Of a DNA stretch of 64,000 nt, positions 26,804 to 34,171 are shown piece after piece. The notes beneath the pieces were generated by a model that was not told the origin of the DNA, searched no databases, and saw only the letters and a list, made by a program, of their open reading frames with translations. Origin of the DNA: Synergistota bacterium (GTDB taxonomy: Bacteria > Synergistota > GBS-1); NCBI GenBank assembly GCA_025060595.1, contig JANXBX010000010.1:1-64000 (forward strand). Direction: 5' to 3'. The stretch's first letter is position 1; every line of letters starts with the position of its first letter. A program made the position numbers and the translations under genes.

Positions 26804-26881
26804 TGGGGTGAACGAGGGGACTCGAACCCCCAACCCCCAGGTCCACAGCCTGGTGCTCTAACCACTTGAGCTACGTTCACC
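26804..26881 (-). tRNA. tRNA-His (anticodon GUG)
   Basis: Acceptor stem GTGAACG/CGTTCAC with an extra 5' G (position -1) opposite C73, the histidine identity pair. Anticodon stem CCAGG/CCTGG, loop CTGTGGA (anticodon GTG). CCA is encoded. Confidence 0.96.
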
Positions 26882-26902
26882 ATAAAAAAAATTTATCAAA
26901 TA

Positions 26903-26979
26903 TGGCGCGCCTGGGGAGACTCGAACTCCCAGCCTACGGATTAGAAGTCCGTTGCTCTATCCTGTTGAGCTACAGGCGC
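26903..26979 (-). tRNA. tRNA-Arg (anticodon UCU)
   Basis: Acceptor stem GCGCCTG/CAGGCGC, discriminator G, CCA encoded. Anticodon stem ACGGA/TCCGT, loop CTTCTAA (anticodon TCT, reads AGA/AGG), the common arginine codons in AT-rich genomes like this one. Confidence 0.96.
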
Positions 26980-26990
26980 ACCTTTCTTTC

Positions 26991-27067
26991 TGGAGCGGGA
27001 AACGGGATTCGAACCCGCGACCCTCGGCTTGGAAGGCCGATGCTCTAGCCACCTGAGCTATTCCCGC
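26991..27067 (-). tRNA. tRNA-Gly (anticodon UCC)
   Basis: Acceptor stem GCGGGAA/TTCCCGC, discriminator T, CCA encoded. Anticodon stem TCGGC/GCCGA, loop CTTCCAA (anticodon TCC). T-loop GGTTCGAATCC. Confidence 0.96.
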
Positions 27068-27081
27068 CCACTTAAAGAAAA

Positions 27082-27159
27082 TGGTCGGGGCGAAAGGATT
27101 CGAACCTTCGGCCCCCTGCTCCCAAAGCAGGTGCGCTAACCAAACTGCGCCACGCCCCG
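27082..27159 (-). tRNA. tRNA-Pro (anticodon UGG)
   Basis: Acceptor stem CGGGGCG/CGCCCCG, discriminator A, CCA encoded. Anticodon stem CCTGC/GCAGG, loop TTTGGGA (anticodon TGG). First tRNA of the operon, just downstream of the promoter. Confidence 0.96.
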
Positions 27160-27168
27160 CCGCTCTAT

Positions 27169-27197
27169 ATTCTATCATGGCAACTATACTTAGTCAA
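27169..27197 (-). promoter_or_regulatory. Sigma-70-type promoter of the six-tRNA operon
   Basis: The minus strand reads TTGACT, 17 bp, TAGAAT: near-consensus -35 and -10 with ideal spacing. Transcription would begin just upstream of the tRNA-Pro 5' end, giving a very short leader. Confidence 0.85.
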
Positions 27198-27279
27198 TAT
27201 ATTGTTGAGCTCAGACAATCTAACATCTTTCCCAAGAGGAAATCTATACAAATACTATCCTTTAGTATAAAATTGAGCT

Positions 27280-28251
27280 ATGACTGGCAAAGTTAAAAGC
27301 CCAATGTATGGACTCCTAGTGATCTTGGGAGCTATCATAACAGGTGGTACTCTAGGTTACACACTTATAGAAGGATGGACACTATTCGACTCACTATACA
27401 TGACAGTTATAACTATAACAACTACAGGATATAAAGAGGTTGGAGAGCTATCTATAGCTGGAAAGGTTTTCTCCATGATACTTATGTTTCTCGGAATAGG
27501 AGTTTTCTTTTACACCCTTAATACAATCATTCCCATAGTTATAGAAAGAAGAGAAGAGAGGTGGAGAAATCTGTTAAAAAGGATGGAAAACCATTGCATA
27601 GTGTGCGGTTTTGGGAGAACAGGACACGAGATAGCAAAAAAGCTTCCTAAAGAAAACCTTGTAATAGTAGATAACGACATCAATAAGATAACTATAGCGA
27701 GAGAGCTTGGCTTAATCGCAATCCATGGAGACTCCACTGAAGAAGAAGTGCTTGAAATGGCCGGTGTAAACAAAGCTAAAACCCTTATAGCGTGTACTGA
27801 TAAGGATTCCTCAAACGCCTTTACTATTATAATAGCTAAAGATCTAAACCCTAAAATCCATACCATAGCCGTCTTAAGAAATCCCTCTGGGAAAAGCAAG
27901 CTGAAAAGAGCTGGAGTAGATTTAATACTTTCACCATATGAAGATATAGCGAGAAAGGTGAGCATTGCCATACAAAACCCTGAACTAGCAGACTTTATAG
28001 AAATAGCAAGCAAAAAGGAAAGCTTAATTATTAGAAAGATAGAGTTACTGAAAACCCCGCTTATAGGAAAGAGCCTTGAAGAAATAGACCTGAGAAAGAA
28101 AACAGGCTGTACCGTAATAGCCATAGAAAGAAACGGAGATATCTTCTTGCCAAACCCTAAAACCTCTCTTAAAGAGGGAGATATAATTTACATTATTGGA
28201 AGCGAGGGAGAGCTCTGCAACCTTAGAGAAATACTTTCTGATTCTTTATAA
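27280..28251 (+). CDS. Two-helix potassium channel with RCK (TrkA-N/TrkA-C) domains
   Basis: MthK-like architecture. Two transmembrane helices (residues about 9-29 and 62-88) flank a pore helix and selectivity filter TTTGYKE (47-53). A cytoplasmic RCK domain follows with nucleotide-binding CGFGRTG (109-115), VDND and HGDSTEEE, then TrkA-C (about 230-320). 323 residues, normal. The canonical K+ filter is TVGYGD; here the positions after GY are KE, a variant found in some prokaryotic RCK channels, so selectivity is less certain. The ATG at 27280 has only a weak SD (TTGAG). A TATAAA box lies about 10-15 bp before it, so a near-leaderless transcript is possible. Divergent from the tRNA operon. 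Confidence 0.87.
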   Translation: MTGKVKSPMYGLLVILGAIITGGTLGYTLIEGWTLFDSLYMTVITITTTGYKEVGELSIAGKVFSMILMFLGIGVFFYTLNTIIPIVIERREERWRNLLKRMENHCIVCGFGRTGHEIAKKLPKENLVIVDNDINKITIARELGLIAIHGDSTEEEVLEMAGVNKAKTLIACTDKDSSNAFTIIIAKDLNPKIHTIAVLRNPSGKSKLKRAGVDLILSPYEDIARKVSIAIQNPELADFIEIASKKESLIIRKIELLKTPLIGKSLEEIDLRKKTGCTVIAIERNGDIFLPNPKTSLKEGDIIYIIGSEGELCNLREILSDSL

Positions 28252-29124
28252 ACCCTTGCTTAATCTATCCAACCTATCCCTTAGTTCCCTATAAGATATA
28301 TCTATCTCTCCGGCCTTATTCCATAGATTTCTGAGATGAGTATCATAAAATATCCTCCATTTCTCATCAAGCCTTTTAAAGCTATCAGCGAGTGCTTCTA
28401 GTTCCTCTTTTATTTTCTCCGCCCTTTCTGAAAGTCTTCTTGCTTGAACACCCGCCTTTATTAGTTCAACTTTATGCGATAGTGTCAGAGGAGAAACAAC
28501 ATGAACTCCCTTTTTTATAAATTCCCTAAGAAGATCAAAGGCCTCATTAATCAAGAACCAATATATTGACTCCGAAGGAATATAAACAAAAGCATAAGGA
28601 GCCGTTCCAAACTCCGGATTAATATAGTCTTTTTCTATCTTACTTAAATGCATTTTAACATCGTTCAAGAACCTTCTCTTATATTCCTCTTTATCCCTTA
28701 GATCAGTTACTTCCTTCATCCTGATATAATTATCAAGTGGGAATTTTGAGTCAATGCATATGATTCCCTCAGTAGATTTAATATAGGCATCCGGTATTTT
28801 ACCAGCAAAAATCCTTTCTCTTATTCCAAACATATCTGGTGGAAGCTGATCAGATAGAATCCCCTCTAAAGCGATCTCTCCTAGGGATCCCCTCTCCTGA
28901 GGAACTCGTAGAGCCCTTTCAAAAAACTTAGATATTTCCTGAAGCTGTTTTAAATGAACGCCTATTTCCCCTATAGCTCTTTCAAACCCCGTATCACGCC
29001 AAAGCCTATAAAAAGCCTTCTCAAGCTCAGCTACTTTATCTTCTTTTTTAATCATAAGAAAGACCGCTAACATAACGATTTGAAGTATAACTATCGATAT
29101 TAAAATATACTCCTGCTTCGTCAT
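28246..29124 (-). CDS. rmuC: RmuC-family DNA recombination protein
   Basis: PD-(D/E)XK nuclease-related protein that limits inversions in E. coli; exact activity unsettled. N-terminal transmembrane helix (residues about 4-24), a helical region, then the RmuC core with GIRERIFAGKIPDAYI, ICIDSKFPLDNY (putative catalytic D-x-K) and FVYIPSESIYW, ending in coiled coil. 292 residues, a compact version. The ATG at 29124 makes an ATGA overlap with the HD-GYP gene and has GGAG six bases upstream. It converges on the K+ channel gene with a 6-bp overlap. Confidence 0.88.
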   Translation of the reverse strand: MTKQEYILISIVILQIVMLAVFLMIKKEDKVAELEKAFYRLWRDTGFERAIGEIGVHLKQLQEISKFFERALRVPQERGSLGEIALEGILSDQLPPDMFGIRERIFAGKIPDAYIKSTEGIICIDSKFPLDNYIRMKEVTDLRDKEEYKRRFLNDVKMHLSKIEKDYINPEFGTAPYAFVYIPSESIYWFLINEAFDLLREFIKKGVHVVSPLTLSHKVELIKAGVQARRLSERAEKIKEELEALADSFKRLDEKWRIFYDTHLRNLWNKAGEIDISYRELRDRLDRLSKGL

Positions 29125-30404
29125 TCTCCACTCCAAAAGCTCTCGTATATATAAGAAGCTTCTTTTTGCATTATTCTTCTATGCTCATCTATCTCTTCTA
29201 AGTTAAGTTTAAGAACCTCAAAGGTATCAGAACAAAGTTTCCCCTCTAAAACCATCTCTTCCATTATATTTAATGCTGAAATAGGATCCATCGATTCTCT
29301 GTAAGGGCGATCTTCGGTCAAAGCAGTATATATATCTGCAAAGATCATTATTATAGAACCCAAAGGAATGTTTTCCTTCTTAATATGAAAAGGATATCCA
29401 CTACCATCAATTTTTTCATGATGTAGAGCTCCCCATGCATTTATTAGTTCAAATCCCTCTATGCTTTCTAAAATTCTATAAGTGTAAAAGGGGTGTTTTT
29501 TAATTAAATTATACTCCTCCTCTGTAAGTTTTCTTGGAACTTCAAGAATGCTCAAAGGAACAGCCAGTTTACCAATATCGTGAAGATAACCTGCAACCCT
29601 AATCAAATTTTTCTCCAATATAGAGAACTTATAAAGCTCAGCAAGTTTTTCTGCAACAGCAGCTACTCCTGCTGAATGCGTAGCTGTAAATCTACTTCTA
29701 AAGTCTATTATATGAGAAAAGAGCTTCGCAAGATCGTTTAAAGTTTTATCATCAAGAAATATAGATGAAACGCCAATGTAACTATAAATGGTATTATTTA
29801 GATGCTTTGACGAAAGATCAAACCAAAAATACTCTTTATAAGAAAGTTCCATAAAAGCATCCACAGCCTCTGGATGAAAAACCTTTCCCCGTAAATCTTT
29901 AATCCTTTCTCTTATACTTTTAGCCTGCTGAAGAACATCCCCATCAGAGTGAAATAAGGTATCAATTCTGTCAGCCAAGTGGATTATGTGACTTTCTAAA
30001 GGAATTCTATCACCTTCGCTTTCCTGATTTTGGCCATAATCCCAGCTGTGGTGATGAAACTTAACTATCCTAGCTATATGGTAGAAAGGTTCAAACAGCT
30101 TCAATAATTTAAAACCATTTTTAGCATGGTGATAAATTCCAGGACTATAAATTGACTCAAACTTCAAGGCCTCAAGCCTCTCCTTAACGGATAAGGCCCC
30201 TATGTCATGCAAAGCTCCCGCCAAAAATATTGCTTCTCTATCTTGATAGGGCAAACCCATAACCTTAGCTATCTCGTAAGCTGAGTAAGCGACCCTTATA
30301 TGATGATTAAAGACAGCCGGGCTCACAAGATCAACAGCGGTAGAAAGGGGAAATATGACCTTAAAAATAGGCAATTTAATACCGCCCTTAGGAACAAGAT
30401 ACAC
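29121..30404 (-). CDS. Tandem HD / HD-GYP domain protein, probable c-di-GMP phosphodiesterase
   Basis: N-terminal HD domain (about 30-150) with H35, ALHDIGA (64-70), HHH (117-119) and LADRID (143-148). C-terminal HD-GYP domain with H243, LHDIGK (274-279), HHEKIDGSGYP (328-338) and FADIYTALTEDRPYR. All metal ligands of HD-GYP appear intact, so hydrolysis of cyclic di-GMP is likely; the N-terminal HD may have another nucleotide substrate. No membrane or receiver domain. It starts at GTG 30404 with GGAGG ten bases upstream. The window also encodes two GGDEF proteins. Confidence 0.87.
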   Translation of the reverse strand: MYLVPKGGIKLPIFKVIFPLSTAVDLVSPAVFNHHIRVAYSAYEIAKVMGLPYQDREAIFLAGALHDIGALSVKERLEALKFESIYSPGIYHHAKNGFKLLKLFEPFYHIARIVKFHHHSWDYGQNQESEGDRIPLESHIIHLADRIDTLFHSDGDVLQQAKSIRERIKDLRGKVFHPEAVDAFMELSYKEYFWFDLSSKHLNNTIYSYIGVSSIFLDDKTLNDLAKLFSHIIDFRSRFTATHSAGVAAVAEKLAELYKFSILEKNLIRVAGYLHDIGKLAVPLSILEVPRKLTEEEYNLIKKHPFYTYRILESIEGFELINAWGALHHEKIDGSGYPFHIKKENIPLGSIIMIFADIYTALTEDRPYRESMDPISALNIMEEMVLEGKLCSDTFEVLKLNLEEIDEHRRIMQKEASYIYESFWSGE

Positions 30405-30476
30405 CCTTTTAACGCCTCCTTCACATCTTAATATTTTAAAACTACTTTATTTCCTAAAAACAATATGCTTTCACTT

Positions 30477-31160
30477 TCATGACTCTTTAATAAACTGATC
30501 TTTACCTGCTCCACAAATTGGGCAAAACCAATCCTCTGGAAGATCCTCGAAAGGCGTTCCAGGTTTCACACCTGAATCTGGATCCCCTAAGCGGGGATCA
30601 TAAACATAATTACAGATTAAGCATCTATATTTATTTACTTTCTTAATCTCCCTTTCGATATAGTGAGGAGCAGTTTTAGGAATACCGCCTCTTTTAACCT
30701 CATGATAATAGTCATAAGTCATTGGCTCTCCCTCTTTAATGATCTCTGCCTCCAATAGCTTTCCTATGAAAAGAATATGACTCCCCATATCAATTTCCTT
30801 TTCAACACAAACTTCTACAAATGCTAAAGAGTTTTCTAACACTATAGGAGCTCCACTCTTACCTACAGTGTATTTAAAATTAACACTCGAAAATTTATCA
30901 ATATTCCTACCAGACTTAAAACCGAAATGTCCTATAAATTTAAGCGGAGTTTCTTTAGAAAGTACAGAAGCAGAAAAAACCTTAGATTCCCTAACAAAAT
31001 CACATGTAAGGTTAATTTTATTAAGACTAACCGCAAGCATAGGCGGCTCGTTTGTAACCTGAAATAACGTATTGGCTATTTGTCCATTCAACTTGTTTCC
31101 TTTAAAAGAACAAACAACATACATACCATAGCTTAACTTATAAAGAGCATTTAGATCCAT
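30477..31160 (-). CDS. Flavin reductase-rubredoxin fusion (high molecular weight rubredoxin type)
   Basis: Residues 1-160 are an FMN-binding split-barrel flavin reductase (flavoredoxin) domain with [20 protein letters not shown]. The last about 50 residues are a rubredoxin with Cys180/Cys183 (CLIC) and Cys213/Cys216 (CPIC), binding one Fe. In Moorella this architecture (Hrb) passes electrons from NAD(P)H to a flavodiiron protein for O2 or NO reduction; no flavodiiron gene is in the window. The ATG at 31160 has GGAGG seven bases upstream. A TATAAT box at 31183-31188 (minus strand) suggests its own transcript as well as readthrough. Indicates an anaerobe dealing with oxidative stress. Confidence 0.9.
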   Translation of the reverse strand: MDLNALYKLSYGMYVVCSFKGNKLNGQIANTLFQVTNEPPMLAVSLNKINLTCDFVRESKVFSASVLSKETPLKFIGHFGFKSGRNIDKFSSVNFKYTVGKSGAPIVLENSLAFVEVCVEKEIDMGSHILFIGKLLEAEIIKEGEPMTYDYYHEVKRGGIPKTAPHYIEREIKKVNKYRCLICNYVYDPRLGDPDSGVKPGTPFEDLPEDWFCPICGAGKDQFIKES

Positions 31161-31199
31161 GGTTTCACCTCCTCTCAAAGAGATTATACTGCAAAATCC

Positions 31200-32540
31200 T
31201 CACGCTTTATACCCCTCAAGATCTACGGAGACTCTATTAAAGCCTATCCTTTTGAATTCTTTAACTAAATCCACATATAAATCGGGATTTAAAGCCCTTT
31301 TTATTTCATCTTTACCGAACTCAACCCTACAAATATCTGGTTGATCTACCCTAACCCTAACTACCTTAAAGCCTAAGAGTTTAAGATAGGCTTCAGCTTC
31401 CTCTACTTTCCTTAAAATTTTAGAATCTATCGCCAAACCCCTGTAAAACCTAGTTGCAAGACAAGTTCCAGGAGGTTGATTCCAAAAAGGCAACTTAAAG
31501 TACTTAGAAAGTTCCCTTATCTCTTCCTTAGTTAGCTTAGCTAACTTTAACGGAGAAACTACTTTAAGCTCCTCAAGAGCCTTCAATCCAGGCCTATCCT
31601 CACTAAGGTCAGAAAAGTTCGTTCCATCTAAAACTATCAAATTTTTATCCTTTGCCCAATCCAAGAAAAGCTCATACATCGCTTTTTTACAGTAATAACA
31701 CCTTAACGCAGAGTTATTAGATAGCTCGCTTAAGGAAAGCAAATTAAGTTTTAAACTAACAAGCTTTACTCCCAAAAGCTCAGCATGCTTTCTTACCCTA
31801 ATTCTCGCTTCTTCAGTTAGGAAGGGAGTATCTGCAAAGAGAGCATAAACCTCATCACAAAACCTCTTTGCAGAAAAAGCCAGAAAAGAGCTATCAATCC
31901 CTCCTGACAAAGCGACAGCAACTTTATTGAAACCCCTCAATATCTCTCCAAGATGAAGAAACTTCACAAATTTAAGTATGCCTCTTAAAGCCTTTCCCCT
32001 ATGACTTACAGCAAGCTTTTCCTCCCTAGACAACTCAGCAAAGGTCTTACCTAAAGGAGTATAAAAAAATATGGGATCATAACCGAAACCAGAACTACCT
32101 CTAGGAAAGGTTGTAATGGTTCCCTCTACCTTTCCTTGAGAAACAAACCTCTCCCCCGTAGGAAGAGCTAAAACCATAACACATCTAAACCTAGCAGTTC
32201 TATCTTCAAAAGGGACCCCCTCAAGAGCCTTAAGAAGCTTGCTTATCCTTTCCTGATCATCCCTACCATAGCGCGAAGAGTACACGCCTGGAGCGCCATT
32301 TAAGGCATCTACCTCTAAAGCGCTATCCTCAACAATAACGGGGAGACTTAAAAAACGAGAGTAGACTTTACCTTTAAGAAGAGCGTTTCCCCTTATCGTC
32401 TTGGCACTTTCCTTCACCTCAGGAACTTCACTAAAATCGCTAAGAGAAAGAATTTCTATTTCTTCGTTTATTTCCCTTTCAAGAAACGCCTTTATCTCCT
32501 TAAACTTCCCCTCATTTGTAGTAGCTATAACTATCTTCAT
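31200..32540 (-). CDS. Fusion of RdgB/HAM1 (d)ITP/XTP pyrophosphatase with LarE-type PP-loop sulfur transferase
   Basis: Residues 1-195 are a complete non-canonical purine NTP pyrophosphatase: ATTNEGKFKE (6-15), VEDSALEVDALNGAPGVYSSRY and SGFGYDPIF (150-158), SHRGKAL (179-185). Residues about 200-446 are a LarE-like ATP pyrophosphatase with SGGIDSS (212-218), CYYC (Cys281, Cys284) and GTCLATR (Cys360). A three-cysteine set is what [4Fe-4S]-type LarE proteins carry; LarE adds sulfur to the nickel-pincer precursor of lactate racemase. I saw no larB, larC or larA here, so the sulfur acceptor is unknown. Overlaps the flavoprotein gene by ATGA. The two domains are normally separate proteins. Confidence 0.87.
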   Translation of the reverse strand: MKIVIATTNEGKFKEIKAFLEREINEEIEILSLSDFSEVPEVKESAKTIRGNALLKGKVYSRFLSLPVIVEDSALEVDALNGAPGVYSSRYGRDDQERISKLLKALEGVPFEDRTARFRCVMVLALPTGERFVSQGKVEGTITTFPRGSSGFGYDPIFFYTPLGKTFAELSREEKLAVSHRGKALRGILKFVKFLHLGEILRGFNKVAVALSGGIDSSFLAFSAKRFCDEVYALFADTPFLTEEARIRVRKHAELLGVKLVSLKLNLLSLSELSNNSALRCYYCKKAMYELFLDWAKDKNLIVLDGTNFSDLSEDRPGLKALEELKVVSPLKLAKLTKEEIRELSKYFKLPFWNQPPGTCLATRFYRGLAIDSKILRKVEEAEAYLKLLGFKVVRVRVDQPDICRVEFGKDEIKRALNPDLYVDLVKEFKRIGFNRVSVDLEGYKA

Positions 32541-33073
32541 AGCTTTAACCTGTTTATTTCCCTCCTAAGTTCTCTCACAGAATTAACCACTATAACGTTT
32601 TCCATACATCTTAGTCTCAGTATGTTTTCTTCATCAACGTTACGTCTTTTAAGAACTATCTCTTTACCAGAAGGTGAAAGAGAAATAAGCCCCTCATCAA
32701 CATCAGTAGGTAATACTACAGACGGAACTCCTGCTTTTCCAGATTGAGCAAATATATTAGTTATAAGCGTATCGGCTATCCCATACGCCATTTTTGCCAC
32801 TGTATTAGAAGTAGCAGGAGCTATAACCAAAAGCGAATAGACACCCCTATAAAACAAACCACATGAAGGAGAGCTTGAAGTTCTATCAAGAATAAGATTA
32901 TTTTCCTTGAGACAATCCCAAAATCTATACATTTTTAAAACTTCCTCACCTGCTTTAGATATAAAGATATCAACCTTATTTTTAGGAAAAGAAAGGATCA
33001 TCTCTATACATTCTTTTAGAAAGGCCCCTGCTCCAGTTATCCCCCATGCAATTTTCTTCTCATTCATCGACAT
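32537..33073 (-). CDS. AfpA/DmrB-like flavoprotein (HFCD superfamily)
   Basis: 178-residue flavoprotein related to archaeoflavoprotein AfpA and dihydromethanopterin reductase. N-terminal KIAWGITGAGAFLKE and the FMN-binding LVIAPATSNTVAKMAYGIADTL with central IAPATSNT are the family signatures. It likely binds FMN and carries two electrons from a ferredoxin-like donor; substrate unknown in bacteria. SD GGGGG seven bases before ATG. In an operon with a nucleotidyltransferase-like gene and the RdgB-LarE fusion, which suggests cofactor work (inference). Confidence 0.82.
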   Translation of the reverse strand: MSMNEKKIAWGITGAGAFLKECIEMILSFPKNKVDIFISKAGEEVLKMYRFWDCLKENNLILDRTSSSPSCGLFYRGVYSLLVIAPATSNTVAKMAYGIADTLITNIFAQSGKAGVPSVVLPTDVDEGLISLSPSGKEIVLKRRNVDEENILRLRCMENVIVVNSVRELRREINRLKL

Positions 33074-33164
33074 CTATATACCCCCATCTCAAAGGTTGAT
33101 CTTGAATATACCTCTTTCTAAGCAAAATTGCGAGCTTAGCCCTATAAGACCTGTGAGCTAACAT
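33060..33164 (-). CDS. Possible 34-residue small protein (unsupported by homology)
   Basis: An ATG-initiated 34-codon frame exactly spans the 68-bp gap between the MobA-like and AfpA-like genes, overlapping the first by 23 bp and the second by 14 bp. It has basic and hydrophobic residues (MLAHRSYRAKLAILL...) and ends IDVDE. The AGG before ATG is a weak, close SD. It may be chance. Confidence 0.25.
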   Translation of the reverse strand: MLAHRSYRAKLAILLRKRYIQDQPLRWGYIDVDE

Positions 33165-33750
33165 CACCTTCTCGTAAGAAAGCAAAATAGCTAATCACCT
33201 CTTTTAACCTATAAAGATCTTCTACATAGTTAACATTTAAAAAAGTATATGGAGGAAAGTCTTCTGCATTAATAAATTTCACAAAATGGGACCTCCTTAT
33301 AACCGCTTGAAGGCTCCTTATGCCACTTCTAAAAGACTCCTTTAAAAGTTCTAAAAACTCAATCCTATATAAAGCAAATAGGGGCTCTACCCATCCATTA
33401 TGCCATCGAGGAACCAATGCAAAAAAATCTTCAGAAGAACTGCCTAGAAGAAAATTCACACTCTCCCGAGAAATAAGAGGCATATCACCAGCAACAGCAA
33501 GAAACTCCCTTATTCCCATTTTAGAGAGCTCTTCAAAGAGATATATAAAAGAAGGTATTATCCACTCTTTCTTATCCTCAAGGATAGGAAAAGAACAATT
33601 AAAATTGACTTTGCTAAAAACCAAGATATCAAGACCTGCACTTCTCAGAGAATCTAAAATAAGATCTATCAACCGAAAACCCGGTTTTACTTCCACAAAA
33701 TGCTTATTTGGAAACCTTTTTGAATTCCCTACAAATACTACCGCTAGCAA
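33142..33750 (-). CDS. MobA-like nucleotidyltransferase-fold protein with degenerate signature
   Basis: 202 residues with the GT-A-like fold pattern of MobA/MocA: an N-terminal strand (MLAVVFVGNSKRFPNKHFVE), VAGDMPLISRESVNFLL with the metal-binding Asp motif, and VEPLFALYR. The usual LAGGxSxRMGxxK phosphate-binding loop is altered to FVGNSKRFPNK, so activity is doubtful. A molybdenum-cofactor guanylyl- or cytidylyltransferase ancestry is likely. It starts at TTG 33750 with AAGGA six bases upstream. Eight to ten bp after the CMD-family gene. Confidence 0.75.
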   Translation of the reverse strand: MLAVVFVGNSKRFPNKHFVEVKPGFRLIDLILDSLRSAGLDILVFSKVNFNCSFPILEDKKEWIIPSFIYLFEELSKMGIREFLAVAGDMPLISRESVNFLLGSSSEDFFALVPRWHNGWVEPLFALYRIEFLELLKESFRSGIRSLQAVIRRSHFVKFINAEDFPPYTFLNVNYVEDLYRLKEVISYFAFLREGDVSSQVL

Positions 33751-33759
33751 AGATTTTCC

Positions 33760-34113
33760 TTATTTAGCTCCAAATTGTTCGCAAGCATCGAAAACATATT
33801 TGATATAAGTGAAAGCTGGCCCTCCACCCATAAGACCAGCAACGAAAGCAGATTCTAATATCTCTTGTTTCGTTGCGCCTGCCTCTATGGCGTTTTTAAC
33901 ATGTATAGCTATACAAAATTGGCAACGAGCTGCAACAGCTAAAGCCACAGATATAAGTTCCTTAACTTTTGTTGAAAGAGCCCCCTCCTTTTCTGACTCC
34001 TTAACAAGCCCCATAAAAGCCTTAGCGTAGTTCGGATCCACCTGCTGAATCTTCTTAAACATATCAACAAACTGATCATAATACTTCTTCATATCCTCTG
34101 TAAGGTTAGCCAC
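33760..34113 (-). CDS. Carboxymuconolactone decarboxylase / AhpD-like protein
   Basis: 117-residue all-helical CMD-family protein with the redox motif CQFC and a following His (Cys64, Cys67, His71) inside AVAARCQFCIAIH. This CxxCxxxH arrangement is the AhpD alkylhydroperoxidase-like signature. Probably a thiol-dependent peroxidase or related redox enzyme; substrate unknown. It starts at GTG 34113 with GGAGG nine bases upstream. Confidence 0.88.
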   Translation of the reverse strand: MANLTEDMKKYYDQFVDMFKKIQQVDPNYAKAFMGLVKESEKEGALSTKVKELISVALAVAARCQFCIAIHVKNAIEAGATKQEILESAFVAGLMGGGPAFTYIKYVFDACEQFGAK

Positions 34114-34143
34114 ACAGATCCACCTCCTCTTTGACTTCTAAAA

Positions 34144-34155
34144 GAATTATATCAT
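34144..34155 (-). promoter_or_regulatory. Extended -10 promoter for the CMD/MobA-like/LarE cluster
   Basis: The minus strand reads TGATATAAT (TATAAT at 34147-34152) in the gap after the pseudouridine synthase gene. No good -35 is visible. Transcription would start about 30 bp before the GTG. Confidence 0.5.
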
Positions 34156-34171
34156 AGTAATAATGAAATTT

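Noticed and set aside
26866-27296. Open frames on both strands across the tRNA cluster
   Set aside because: They run through tRNA cloverleaves with encoded CCA and lack SD sites; tRNA sequence commonly yields spurious frames.
27510-28124. 204-codon minus-strand frame opposite the K+ channel gene
   Set aside because: It is antisense to clear family motifs (filter, RCK) and shows no family pattern of its own.
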